Source: an uncultured Collinsella sp.
GTDB lineage: Bacteria; Actinomycetota; Coriobacteriia; Coriobacteriales; Coriobacteriaceae
DNA: 29,054 nucleotides
Assembly: GCA_900543615.1 (NCBI GenBank)
Contig: UQSC01000015.1
Span: 1 to 29,054 of the forward strand
Reading direction: 5' to 3'
In this document: piece after piece, positions 1 through 11,509 of the stretch
Layout: each line of letters begins with the position of its first letter
Position numbering within the stretch: the stretch's first letter is position 1
The notes under the pieces: model-generated
Database searches by the model: none
What the model saw: only the letters and a program-made list of their open reading frames with translations
What the model was told of the DNA's origin: nothing
Program-made: the position numbers and the translations under genes

Positions 1-3857
<3,857 letters not shown>

Positions 3858-3999
3858 CCGCACCTCGCGGCCCGCGGGACAAGCGCTCATGCGCGGTCCG
3901 GGCACGAGGATGCCCCCGAGTCATCTCCCCTATGCGCCATGCGGCCCCCAGGGCACGTGAGAGACACCGGATCACCGTAACGGTGGGCGCCGCCCACCG

Positions 4000-4114
4000 G
4001 TCAGCGGCCAGAGCATGGGGGGCACGCCCGGTCCCGTTCCGAACCCGGAAGCTAAGCCCCATCGCGCCGAGAGTACTGCGGGGTCAGCCCGTGGGAGGCC
4101 AGGGCGCCGCTGAC
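4000..4114 (+). rRNA. rrf: 5S ribosomal RNA
   Basis: The core CCCGTTCCGAACCCGGAAG and the downstream AGTACTGCGGGG segment are typical of 5S rRNA. The terminal helix is GTCAGCGGC with GCCGCTGAC, and pairing extends outward into a perfect 15-bp stem, 3994-4008 with 4106-4120, which probably serves precursor processing. The gene follows 23S after about 140 bases of spacer that contains no tRNA. It precedes the operon terminator. The mature ends are estimated from the helix. Confidence 0.93.
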
Positions 4115-4150
4115 CGGTGGACGGCACCGAGCCGTACGCTTGAACTGAGA

Positions 4151-4181
4151 AGGGGGAGGCCTCGCGGCCTCCCCCTTTTTT
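4151..4181 (+). terminator. Intrinsic terminator of the rRNA operon
   Basis: A perfect GGGGGAGGCC/GGCCTCCCCC stem (4152-4161 with 4166-4175) has a TCGC tetraloop, an extra closing A-T pair and a run of six T at 4176-4181. It sits about 35 bases after 5S and ends the operon cleanly. Confidence 0.95.
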
Positions 4182-4231
4182 GCGTTTGCGGGCTTTTGTC
4201 TCACATAGTAGCTGTGTTTTATAACCCTCGT

Positions 4232-4261
4232 TTGTCGCATCTTCTGCGAACGGGCTACAAT
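4232..4261 (+). promoter_or_regulatory. Sigma70-type promoter for the acpS operon
   Basis: TTGTCG (4232-4237) and TACAAT (4256-4261) are separated by 18 bases and match the -35 and -10 consensus at 4/6 and 5/6. The element lies after the rRNA terminator and 29 bases before the acpS start codon, so it would drive the six-gene run 4291-11114. No operator is evident. Confidence 0.6.
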
Positions 4262-4290
4262 AACTTAGTCTGTGCGATATGGAGGTGAAC

Positions 4291-4830
4291 ATGGCTGAAG
4301 CTGGTATCGGCGTTGATATCGTCGAGATTTCCCGCATGAAATCAATTCTTGAAAAGACGCCGTCGTTTGCTCGGCGTGTGTTTACCGAAGAAGAGCGTGC
4401 GTATTGCGATGCATCATCGCGTCCCGCTGCTCACTATGCGAGCCGCTTTGCTTCGCGCGAGGCGGTACTTAAAGCTCTCGGCACGGGTTTTAGTCAAGGC
4501 GTGGGTCGCAAGGATGTTTCGGTTACGCGTGATAAACTCGGCAAACCGAAGGCGCTGCTTTCTGGCCGTGCTCTCGAGATCGCTCAAGAACTGGGTGTTG
4601 TTGAGGTCGCTCTTTCCATTACGCTTACAGGAGACTTGGCCGTTGCGAATGCCATCGCGATTACCGAAGATGCTCGGCCTAAGTCAAAAGAGGAAAAGGT
4701 GAGCACCAAGAAACGCGTAGCGCAGACATTTAAAGAGGCTCGCTCTGTTTTAGATGAGCTTGAGCAGCTGCAGAATTCAGCATTGACGGAGCACCTGGGT
4801 GATGCTTCGCAAGATACGCTAGGAGCATAG
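4291..4830 (+). CDS. acpS: Holo-[acyl-carrier-protein] synthase with a C-terminal extension
   Basis: AcpS transfers 4'-phosphopantetheine from CoA to the serine of acyl carrier protein, activating it for fatty-acid synthesis in the cytosol. The family signatures are clear: GIGVDIVEI at the N-terminus with Asp9, and FASREAVLKALGTGF with Glu57, the two expected Mg2+-binding acidic residues. The start at 4291 is preferred over the in-frame ATG at 4279 because the strong ribosome site GGAGGTG (4281-4287) lies between them. The family core ends near residue 126, the usual length, but the protein continues to 179 residues. The extra 53-residue tail is charged and helix-prone with no family match I recognise. 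The next gene starts directly after the stop codon. Confidence 0.93.
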   Translation: MAEAGIGVDIVEISRMKSILEKTPSFARRVFTEEERAYCDASSRPAAHYASRFASREAVLKALGTGFSQGVGRKDVSVTRDKLGKPKALLSGRALEIAQELGVVEVALSITLTGDLAVANAIAITEDARPKSKEEKVSTKKRVAQTFKEARSVLDELEQLQNSALTEHLGDASQDTLGA

Positions 4831-6447
4831 ATGAAACCGGTTTTGAGTACCGAAGAAGTCGTTCGTCTCGAGGATATCATCGAACGCGAAGGGACTTCGA
4901 AGGCCGAGCTTATGGAGCTAGCGGGTGAGTTTGCCGCCAACGAGGTCTTGAAGCTCAATCCCGATCGGGTTCTCGTTCTGGTCGGTTTTGGTAATAATGG
5001 CGGCGACGGTTGGGTTGCCGCCGATATCCTGAGCCATAAGGGTGTGGACGTGGATATCGTTTCTCCGGTTGAGCCGGATGAGATTCCTGCTGCTCTGGCA
5101 CGTCATGTTGCTCGTCGTACTGCCGGCCGCGATGTGCACGTTTGCGTCGGCCCCTCGCGTGACGAACTCGAGGTTTTGATCGATAAGGCCGATGTTGTTG
5201 TCGATGCCATTTTTGGTACCGGTTTTCACGGGAATCTGCGTGCGCCGTTCTCCATCTGGATTCCTACGGTCAATGAATGCGCCGATTGTGTCGTATCCAT
5301 TGATGTTCCCTCGGGCCTGAATGCCGAGACGGGCGTTGTTGATGACGACTGCATTCGTGCCGAGCATACGGTGACGATGATTGCGCCCAAGATTGGTCTG
5401 TATAGCGCTGATGGTCCTGAGTATGCTGGCGATTTGATCTGCGGCAATCTTTACGACCGTCTTGACGAGGTCATCGATGATGTCGACCACGCCGCCGAGA
5501 TTGTCGAGCCCGGTGACTTAGTTGATTACTTTGCTCCACTACCTACGAATATCGATAAGTATTCCCGTGGCTCTGTGCTTATTGTCGCCGGATCTGCGCA
5601 ATATCCTGGTGCTGCCATTATGGCGGCCAAGTCTGCAGCTCGCGCGGGTGCTGGTTACGTGGCAGTCGCGGCTCCTGACGCCTGCGCCAATCTTATTCGC
5701 ATGGCACTTCCTTCGATTCCCGTCTTTGCTATTCCGTCTGATTCCCGCGGCTCCTTTGGCGCCGCTGCGCGCATGACGGTGTGCGAGATCGCAAAGAAGT
5801 ACAGCTGCGTGCTGTGCGGTCCCGGTATGACGACGTCTGCCGGCGCTATGCAGGTGGTTTCGGGCTTGCTCGAGCTTGATGTACCGCTAATTTTGGACGC
5901 CGATGCACTCAACTGCCTTGCTAAGATTGCCATTGACGGTATTGATAGTAACCCCGAGATGTATCGTCGCGAGCAGCCGTTGGTTATGACGCCGCACTAT
6001 CGCGAGCTTTCGCGTCTGGTTGCCGGTGACGAGGTGAACGACCTTGGTACCGCGATTGCGGCCGCGCAGAAGGTTGTCTGGGCTGCAGGCTCCGACAATC
6101 TGGTGGTCATTGCCAAGGGGCCGACGACGGCTATCTGTGGCGTTGAGCGCGTGCTGCTGCCGCTCTCGGGTCCGGCTTCTCTGGCAACTGCCGGTTCGGG
6201 TGATGTTCTCGCGGGTATTTTGGCCGGCACGCTTGCCACCATGCGCGACGAGATGGATCGTTGGGAGTTGCTGTATTCGTACGCCGTTGCGCTTCACAGC
6301 TACGCCGGTTTTGCTGCGGCGACGGAGTATGGTGAGAAGAGCGTTATCGCGACCGATCTTATCGACTTGATCGGTCCTGCCATGGAGCTGGCGGCAAAGG
6401 ATGCGCTCGAAGATCTGGGAATCATGGACGAAGGGTCGGATGACTAA
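4831..6447 (+). CDS. nnr: Bifunctional NAD(P)HX epimerase/dehydratase
   Basis: This cytosolic metabolite-repair enzyme restores damaged hydrated NADH and NADPH. The N-terminal YjeF-type epimerase domain (about 1-215) contains FGNNGGDG at 53-60. The C-terminal ribokinase-like dehydratase domain (about 235-525) contains ATAGSGDVLAG with the catalytic-type Asp458. At 538 residues it has the normal length of the two-domain form. Its ATG abuts the acpS stop codon, with AGGAG upstream inside acpS, so the two are translationally linked. The acpS-nnr-alr order is common in Gram-positive bacteria, which supports all three calls. Confidence 0.95.
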   Translation: MKPVLSTEEVVRLEDIIEREGTSKAELMELAGEFAANEVLKLNPDRVLVLVGFGNNGGDGWVAADILSHKGVDVDIVSPVEPDEIPAALARHVARRTAGRDVHVCVGPSRDELEVLIDKADVVVDAIFGTGFHGNLRAPFSIWIPTVNECADCVVSIDVPSGLNAETGVVDDDCIRAEHTVTMIAPKIGLYSADGPEYAGDLICGNLYDRLDEVIDDVDHAAEIVEPGDLVDYFAPLPTNIDKYSRGSVLIVAGSAQYPGAAIMAAKSAARAGAGYVAVAAPDACANLIRMALPSIPVFAIPSDSRGSFGAAARMTVCEIAKKYSCVLCGPGMTTSAGAMQVVSGLLELDVPLILDADALNCLAKIAIDGIDSNPEMYRREQPLVMTPHYRELSRLVAGDEVNDLGTAIAAAQKVVWAAGSDNLVVIAKGPTTAICGVERVLLPLSGPASLATAGSGDVLAGILAGTLATMRDEMDRWELLYSYAVALHSYAGFAAATEYGEKSVIATDLIDLIGPAMELAAKDALEDLGIMDEGSDD

Positions 6448-6449
6448 TC

Positions 6450-7595
6450 ATGAATAAAGCCGATTTGACGCGCTGGTCCTGGGTTGAGATCGACCGCGGG
6501 GCGCTCCGTCGCAACACGAGGGCCTATAAGAACTTGTTGAATCCGCGTCAGCGCCTGTGCTGCGTGGTCAAGGCCGATGCGTATGGTCATGGAGCTGTTG
6601 AGTGTGCCAAGATCATGTATTCGGCCGGTGCCGACATGTTTGCCGTGGCGACGGTCAACGAGGGCGTTGGGCTCCGTCAGGGCGGGATTACTAAGCCCAT
6701 CCTGATTCTAAGTGAGCCGCCTATCGAGGCTATTCCTGCACTGCTCGAATTCGATATCATGCCCTCGGTCTATACGTCCGATTTTGCTCTTGCGTATGGC
6801 GAAAGCGCCGTCGCGGCGGGCAAGGTGGGCAAGTACCATCTTGCCATCGAGACGGGCATGAATCGTATCGGCGTTCACTACACACAGGTGCTCGACTTTG
6901 TACGCGGCATCAGTTTCCATCGCGGCATCCAGTGCGACGGCGTATTTACGCACTTTGCCACGGCCGATGAACCTTCGGGTTGGGACTACAAGCTGCAGTG
7001 CCAGCGTTTTACCGAGGCCGTTCAGGCCATTAAGGACGCAGGTTTTGAATGCGGTATCGTGCATTGTGCTAATACGCCGTCCTCGATGCTCGATTCTTCA
7101 ATGCACTTTGACATGATTCGTGCCGGCATCGGTTTGTATGGTCTGCAGCCATGTGAGCTGAGTGGTCGTGTGATGCAGCTTGATCCCGTCATGAGCGTCC
7201 ACGCGCGTGTGACGCGCGTGGCGCATCCTGCGATGGGCGAGGGCGTGGGCTACGGCTTTACCTACCGCGTACCGCGCACGCGCGTTCAGATCTGCACCCT
7301 TCCGATCGGTTATGCCGATGGCCTTTCGCGTACGCTTTCCAATCGTATGGACGTGCTGTATCGCGGCGAGCGTGTGCGTCAGGTGGGCAATATCTGCATG
7401 GACCAGTTTATGGTCGCCATTCAGTCCAACCCGGCGCATGAGATTCCCGAGGCCGAGTATGGTGACGAGATGATCATTGTCGGCCGCGATGGAGATGCCG
7501 AGATTACCATGGATGAGATGGCGCGCCAACGCGGCACGATTAACTACGAGGTCGCTTGCGGCTTTGGTATGCGTCTCGACAAGGTCTACGTGTAG
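6450..7595 (+). CDS. alr: Alanine racemase
   Basis: A PLP-dependent racemase that makes D-alanine for peptidoglycan. The PLP-lysine motif VVKADAYGHG is present with Lys41. The second catalytic base, a tyrosine, is Tyr268 in VGYGFTYR. The downstream IPIGYADG-like segment (here LPIGYADGL) and ICMDQFM are also typical. The 381-residue length fits the family (about 360-390). It begins 2 bases after the nnr stop, with no strong ribosome site of its own, so it is probably translated by coupling. Confidence 0.96.
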   Translation: MNKADLTRWSWVEIDRGALRRNTRAYKNLLNPRQRLCCVVKADAYGHGAVECAKIMYSAGADMFAVATVNEGVGLRQGGITKPILILSEPPIEAIPALLEFDIMPSVYTSDFALAYGESAVAAGKVGKYHLAIETGMNRIGVHYTQVLDFVRGISFHRGIQCDGVFTHFATADEPSGWDYKLQCQRFTEAVQAIKDAGFECGIVHCANTPSSMLDSSMHFDMIRAGIGLYGLQPCELSGRVMQLDPVMSVHARVTRVAHPAMGEGVGYGFTYRVPRTRVQICTLPIGYADGLSRTLSNRMDVLYRGERVRQVGNICMDQFMVAIQSNPAHEIPEAEYGDEMIIVGRDGDAEITMDEMARQRGTINYEVACGFGMRLDKVYV

Positions 7596-7603
7596 GAGTC
7601 GCT

Positions 7604-8224
7604 ATGGGCGTCATGCACATCCCCGGCCATAGCCATCAGGCGCCGCGTGAGGTCGCGCTCGAGGAGATCGAGGCCGTTCTGGGCGATTGTCACCTTTGCC
7701 AGCTTTACCAGTCGCGCCATAACATCGTGTTTGGCGTGGGAAACCCCCACGCTCGCGTGATGTTTATTGGCGAGGCGCCGGGCCGCAATGAGGATTTGCA
7801 GGGCGAGCCCTTTGTGGGGGCGGCAGGCGAGGACCTCAACGGCATTTTGTCGCTGGCGGGGCTCAAACGCGAAGACGTCTACATTGCCAACGTGCTTAAG
7901 TGCCGCCCGCCGGGAAACCGCAATCCGCGTCCCGAGGAAGTGCTGGCTTGCTCGCCGTTTTTGCGTGAGCAGATTCGAAGCATCTGGCCTGATATTATTG
8001 TGACGCTCGGCAACCCCGCGACGCACTTTGTGCTAAAGACCGAGATTGGCATTACTAAGCTGCGCGGCAGGTTCCACCAGATGGGGCATTTTGTGGTAAT
8101 GCCCACGTTCCATCCGGCAGCAGCGCTGCGCAATCCGGCGTGGCAGGAGCTGCTGGAGGAAGACTTTAAGATGCTGGGCGACTATCTGGAGCGACATCCC
8201 GCGCCAGAGGACGCCTCGGAATAA
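7604..8224 (+). CDS. Uracil-DNA glycosylase, family 4 (Fe-S type)
   Basis: Removes uracil from DNA as the first step of base-excision repair. Four cysteines positioned for a [4Fe-4S] cluster are visible: Cys29 and Cys32 in CHLC, then Cys100 and Cys116. The active-site motif GEAPG with a downstream GEPFVGAAG begins at residue 56, and the second motif reads FHPAAALR near the C-terminus. The 206-residue length is typical. The start at 7604 is chosen because AGGAG (7594-7598) precedes it; the longer in-frame start at 7556 would lie inside alr. Family 4 is favoured over family 5 by the motif forms, but this has not been tested by alignment. Confidence 0.92.
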   Translation: MGVMHIPGHSHQAPREVALEEIEAVLGDCHLCQLYQSRHNIVFGVGNPHARVMFIGEAPGRNEDLQGEPFVGAAGEDLNGILSLAGLKREDVYIANVLKCRPPGNRNPRPEEVLACSPFLREQIRSIWPDIIVTLGNPATHFVLKTEIGITKLRGRFHQMGHFVVMPTFHPAAALRNPAWQELLEEDFKMLGDYLERHPAPEDASE

Positions 8225-8236
8225 TAAGGAGCATGT

Positions 8237-8743
8237 ATGTCCCTGGAGCGCCTGGGGGTAGGTACTTACAAAACGACTTGCGCTGCCGATACAGAGTACT
8301 TTGGCGAGCTAATTGCACCGTGCCTCGAGGACGGCGATGTGCTCATCCTGACCGGTGGCCTGGGAGTGGGCAAAACTCACTTTACCAAGGGCGTCTCGCG
8401 CGGGCTGGGCGATGGGCATATGGTTACGAGCCCTACGTTTGCGCTCATGGCCGTTCACGATCAAGGCCGTATTCCGCTGTTTCACTTTGATCTATACCGC
8501 CTGGAGCATGCCTACGAGCTCGAGGATACGGGCATTTTCGATGTGCTGGGCTATGAGGGTGCTTGCCTGCTGGAATGGGGCGAACAATTCCAGGACGAGC
8601 TGACGGATGAGTACCTTTCGGTGACACTCAAGCGTGATGAGGGCGACAGCGATGTGCGAACGATAACGCTCGAGGCGCACGGTAACCGCGCAATGGAGCT
8701 TTCCCATTTGATTGATAAGGCTGTACAAGATGAGCTTACATAA
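8237..8743 (+). CDS. tsaE: tRNA t6A37 biosynthesis ATPase TsaE
   Basis: TsaE is the small P-loop ATPase that cycles the TsaB-TsaD complex during N6-threonylcarbamoyl-adenosine formation at tRNA position 37. The Walker A motif GGLGVGKT has Lys46. Further family landmarks are SPTFALM, HFDLYRLE and LLEWGEQ. Length 168 residues is normal. AAGGAG at 8226-8231 precedes the start. It overlaps the next gene, which encodes its partners, by 14 bases, a strong sign of co-translation. Confidence 0.95.
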   Translation: MSLERLGVGTYKTTCAADTEYFGELIAPCLEDGDVLILTGGLGVGKTHFTKGVSRGLGDGHMVTSPTFALMAVHDQGRIPLFHFDLYRLEHAYELEDTGIFDVLGYEGACLLEWGEQFQDELTDEYLSVTLKRDEGDSDVRTITLEAHGNRAMELSHLIDKAVQDELT

Positions 8744-11114
8744 CGAAAGCGCGCTGGTGGTGGCGCTCGATACTTCGACCGACATGCTTGCCTGCGCGGC
8801 AAGCTGGATTGATGGGCAGACGGGCGAGACGAAGCTCGTGAGTGGCGACCACATGTGTCGCCGTCACGCCAACGTTGAGCTCGTGAATACCGTTGATGGC
8901 GTGCTGGCTCAAGCCGGTCTGGATCGCAGCGATGTTGGTTGCTACGTGGTCGGCCGCGGCCCGGGGTCGTTTACGGGTGTGCGCATCGGCATCTCCACCG
9001 CCAAGGGCCTCGCGCGCGGTGCCAACGTTCCGCTGCTGGGCGTGTCGACGCTCGACGCTTGTGCTTGGACGGCGTGGAAGGCTGGCGTGCGCGGCAAGCT
9101 TGGTATCTTGGCCGATGCTATGCGCGGTGAGGTATATCCGGCGCTGTATATGCTGGTCGATGAGGGCCCCGAGCGTCAATTTGAGCGCGAACACGTGGTC
9201 AAGGCCGCCGTGGCGCTCGATGAGTGGCGCCAAGCAGCGGACTGGGATCAGGTTCAGCTGACCGGTGACGGTCTCGTGCGCTATGGCAAGCTGCTGGGTG
9301 AGGACGAGGCCGCCCGCTGCGTGGAGCGCGACCTGTGGTGGCCTTCGGGCGAGGGCTTGCTGCTCGCGCACGCTGCGGGTGACGGCGATCCGGCCCGCGT
9401 CCTGCCGATTTACACGCGCCTTTCGGATGCCGAGGAAAACGAGCGCAAGCGTCTTGGTCTTGCCGAGAGTGCGCAGAGCGAAATTACGGGTGTTGCCGAT
9501 GAGCTCGCCGGTCGTCATCTGCAGTTCCGTCCCATGGGCGCGGCGGATGCCGAGGGCGCGAGCGCGCTGGAGGCTGCCTGCTTTGAAGGTGCCGGACACG
9601 AGGCGTGGACGCCGGGCATGTTCCTGTCCGAACTGGGCGAGGACGTCGCTGCGCCGCGTAGTTGGTGGGTGGCACACGACGACGGCAAGCTGCTGGGCCT
9701 TGCCGGCGGTATGGTCGTGGACGGTGATGTGCAGATTCTGGATGTCGCCGTCGACCCGGCACATCGCCGTGAGGGCATTGCCCGCAAGCTGCTGTCGCAC
9801 GTGAGCTATGATGCCCAGATGCTCGGCTGCACCACGGCTTCGCTCGAGGTCGAGGACGGTAACGAGGGAGCGATCGCGCTTTATAACGCTCTGGGCTTTA
9901 CCGAGGCTGGCCGTCGCCGCGGTTACTACGGTGTTGGCAAAGATGCCATCGTCATGACGGCGCCGCTGCCCTTGGTGCTCCCGGTCGACAACGCTTCGCC
10001 CGAGCCGACGGCGGCAGAGCAGCGCGTATGGCCGCTGCCTGCGCCTGGGCGCTCCGAGGGGGAGCGTGCCGAAATTGAGCGCCGCCGCCTAGTGCTCGCT
10101 ATCGAGAGTTCCTGCGACGAGACGGCCGTGGCGATTATCGATGCGGATGGCAATATGCTGGCCAACCAGGTGTCAACACAGATTGATTTTCATGCCCGCT
10201 TTGGCGGCGTGGTGCCCGAGATCGCCTCGCGCAAACACGTTGAGGTGATTGTGAGCGTCGTGGATGCGGCGCTCGAGGATGCCGCGACATCGCTTGGCCT
10301 TGAGGGTGGAGCCATTGCCCCCAGCGAGCTTGCCGCCGTGGGCGTGACACAGGGTCCGGGCCTAGTGGGCGCCCTCGTGGTGGGCGTTGCCTTTGCCAAA
10401 GGCTTTGCCTACGCTGCCGGTAAGCCGCTCGTATGCGTCAACCATCTGGAGGGGCACCTGTTTGCCAACTTGCTGGCGCAGCCCGACCTCAAGCCGCCGT
10501 TCATCTTCACGCTTGTCTCGGGCGGGCACACCATGCTCGTGCACGTGAAGGCATGGGGCGACTACGAGGTACTTGGTGAGACACTCGACGATGCTGTGGG
10601 CGAGGCCTTCGACAAGGTAGCCAAGGCGTTGGGTCTGGGCTATCCCGGTGGCCCCATCATCTCCAAGCTGGCCGAGACGGGCAATCCCCGCGCGATCGAT
10701 TTTCCTCGCGCGCTTAACAGCAGGGGAGATTATCGTTTCTCGCTTTCGGGTCTTAAAACGGCCGTGACGCTCTACATTGAACAGGAGACCAAGGCCGGGC
10801 GCACGATTCACCTGCCCGATCTGGCAGCTTCGTTTGAGGCAGCTGTCTTTGACGTGCAGTACAAGAAGGCCAAAAATGCACTGCACGCTACCGGATGCAA
10901 GGAATACTGCATCGGTGGCGGCGTCTCGGCCAACCTGCATCTGCGCGAGATAATGATCAAGAAGCTTGGGCGTCAGGGGATTCGCGTAACGGTGCCGCCC
11001 TTGTCTGCCTGTACCGATAACGCAGCCATGATCGCGGAGGTCGCCCGCCGTAAATTCGACCGAGGCGAAATCTCGCCGTTCGACGTCGACGCCGATCCAA
11101 ACATGACGCTGTAG
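8730..11114 (+). CDS. tsaD: Fused TsaB - RimI acetyltransferase - TsaD protein
   Basis: Three normally separate proteins are read in one 794-residue frame. Residues about 7-245 are TsaB, with the hallmark GRGPGSFTGVRIGISTAKGL region. Residues about 264-415 are a GNAT acetyltransferase of the RimI type, with the acetyl-CoA loop RREGIA at 346-351 and ALYNALGF further on. After a 35-residue proline- and acid-rich linker, residues 453-794 are a complete TsaD/Kae1, with ESSCDET at 459, metal-binding His572 and His576 in HLEGH, SGGHTML, and Asp763 in TDN. TsaD makes the t6A transfer with TsaB as scaffold; RimI acetylates the ribosomal protein S18 N-terminus. The ATG at 8730 is chosen over an upstream TTG (8712) because AAGG lies about 9 bases before it. 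No frameshift or internal stop is seen, so the fusion is real in this sequence. Confidence 0.95.
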   Translation: MSLHNESALVVALDTSTDMLACAASWIDGQTGETKLVSGDHMCRRHANVELVNTVDGVLAQAGLDRSDVGCYVVGRGPGSFTGVRIGISTAKGLARGANVPLLGVSTLDACAWTAWKAGVRGKLGILADAMRGEVYPALYMLVDEGPERQFEREHVVKAAVALDEWRQAADWDQVQLTGDGLVRYGKLLGEDEAARCVERDLWWPSGEGLLLAHAAGDGDPARVLPIYTRLSDAEENERKRLGLAESAQSEITGVADELAGRHLQFRPMGAADAEGASALEAACFEGAGHEAWTPGMFLSELGEDVAAPRSWWVAHDDGKLLGLAGGMVVDGDVQILDVAVDPAHRREGIARKLLSHVSYDAQMLGCTTASLEVEDGNEGAIALYNALGFTEAGRRRGYYGVGKDAIVMTAPLPLVLPVDNASPEPTAAEQRVWPLPAPGRSEGERAEIERRRLVLAIESSCDETAVAIIDADGNMLANQVSTQIDFHARFGGVVPEIASRKHVEVIVSVVDAALEDAATSLGLEGGAIAPSELAAVGVTQGPGLVGALVVGVAFAKGFAYAAGKPLVCVNHLEGHLFANLLAQPDLKPPFIFTLVSGGHTMLVHVKAWGDYEVLGETLDDAVGEAFDKVAKALGLGYPGGPIISKLAETGNPRAIDFPRALNSRGDYRFSLSGLKTAVTLYIEQETKAGRTIHLPDLAASFEAAVFDVQYKKAKNALHATGCKEYCIGGGVSANLHLREIMIKKLGRQGIRVTVPPLSACTDNAAMIAEVARRKFDRGEISPFDVDADPNMTL

Positions 11115-11184
11115 CTGGTACGGCGCGGTCCCCGGACGGAGGGGCCGGATATAAGGTTTCCTGCTCTACAGTCCTGCGCAAGAC

Positions 11185-11210
11185 GAAGGCCACATTAAGT
11201 GGCCTTCTTT
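11185..11210 (+). terminator. Intrinsic terminator after the t6A operon
   Basis: A perfect 9-bp stem GAAGGCCAC/GTGGCCTTC (11185-11193 with 11199-11207) has a 5-nt loop and is followed by TTT. It lies 70 bases after the tsaB-rimI-tsaD stop. The short T tract makes it moderate in strength. Confidence 0.75.
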
Positions 11211-11313
11211 GCGTGCGGAACTCATTTTGAGCAAGCACCCGCCCTGCCGGGGCTCCCGGGTTCTGCAACGACTCGGCCGTTCGGGTCAGGTGGGGCTGAA
11301 TGGAATAGAGTGA

Positions 11314-11342
11314 ATGGGCGCGCCGTTGGCGCGTCCATTTTT
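11314..11342 (+). terminator. Second intrinsic terminator
   Basis: An 11-bp stem ATGGGCGCGCC/GGCGCGTCCAT (one G-U pair, 3-nt loop) runs into a T tract at 11338-11342. It follows the first terminator by about 100 bases with no gene between, so it may catch read-through or mark the edge of inserted material. Confidence 0.7.
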
Positions 11343-11348
11343 GTGCGG

Positions 11349-11375
11349 GTGACAAAGGGACTGTCCCTTTGTCAC
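11349..11375. repeat. 27-bp palindrome, copy A
   Basis: The arms GTGACAAAGGGAC and GTCCCTTTGTCAC are perfectly complementary around a single central T. A second copy at 17647-17673 has the same arms with a central A, which makes it the exact reverse complement. This copy lies directly after a terminator and before the control region of the ATPase gene. Confidence 0.9.
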
Positions 11376-11415
11376 ATTGCAATAAATGTGATGAGAGTGT
11401 GGCGAAATGAGCTTA

Positions 11416-11490
11416 AAACTTCCGTAAATGTGATAAATGTCACGTTTTACCTAGGGTAAAATGTGGGAAATATCACGTTTACGGAAGTTT
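11416..11490. promoter_or_regulatory. Nested inverted repeats upstream of the ATPase gene
   Basis: Two 20-bp arms, 11416-11435 and 11471-11490, are complementary at 19 of 20 positions; each carries AAACTTCCGTAAA when read inward. Between them sits a 17-bp perfect palindrome (TTTTACC-TAG-GGTAAAA, 11445-11461). A TGTGA-N6-TCACG motif at 11429-11444 resembles CRP/FNR-type half-sites. TAAAAT at 11457-11462 could be a -10 element, but I see no good -35. The ribosome site GGGAGG at 11497-11502 follows. The arrangement suggests an operator, possibly autoregulatory, or the ends of a small inserted element. Confidence 0.6.
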
Positions 11491-11509
11491 CTTTGCGGGA
11501 GGTTCGTCC

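Noticed and set aside
4279..4290. Upstream ATG as the acpS start
   Set aside because: The strong ribosome site GGAGGTG lies after this ATG and serves the one at 4291.
8736..9800. Minus-strand open frame of 354 residues opposite the tsaB-rimI part
   Set aside because: It is a shadow of the plus-strand gene, which has full domain motifs; no ribosome site or family match.
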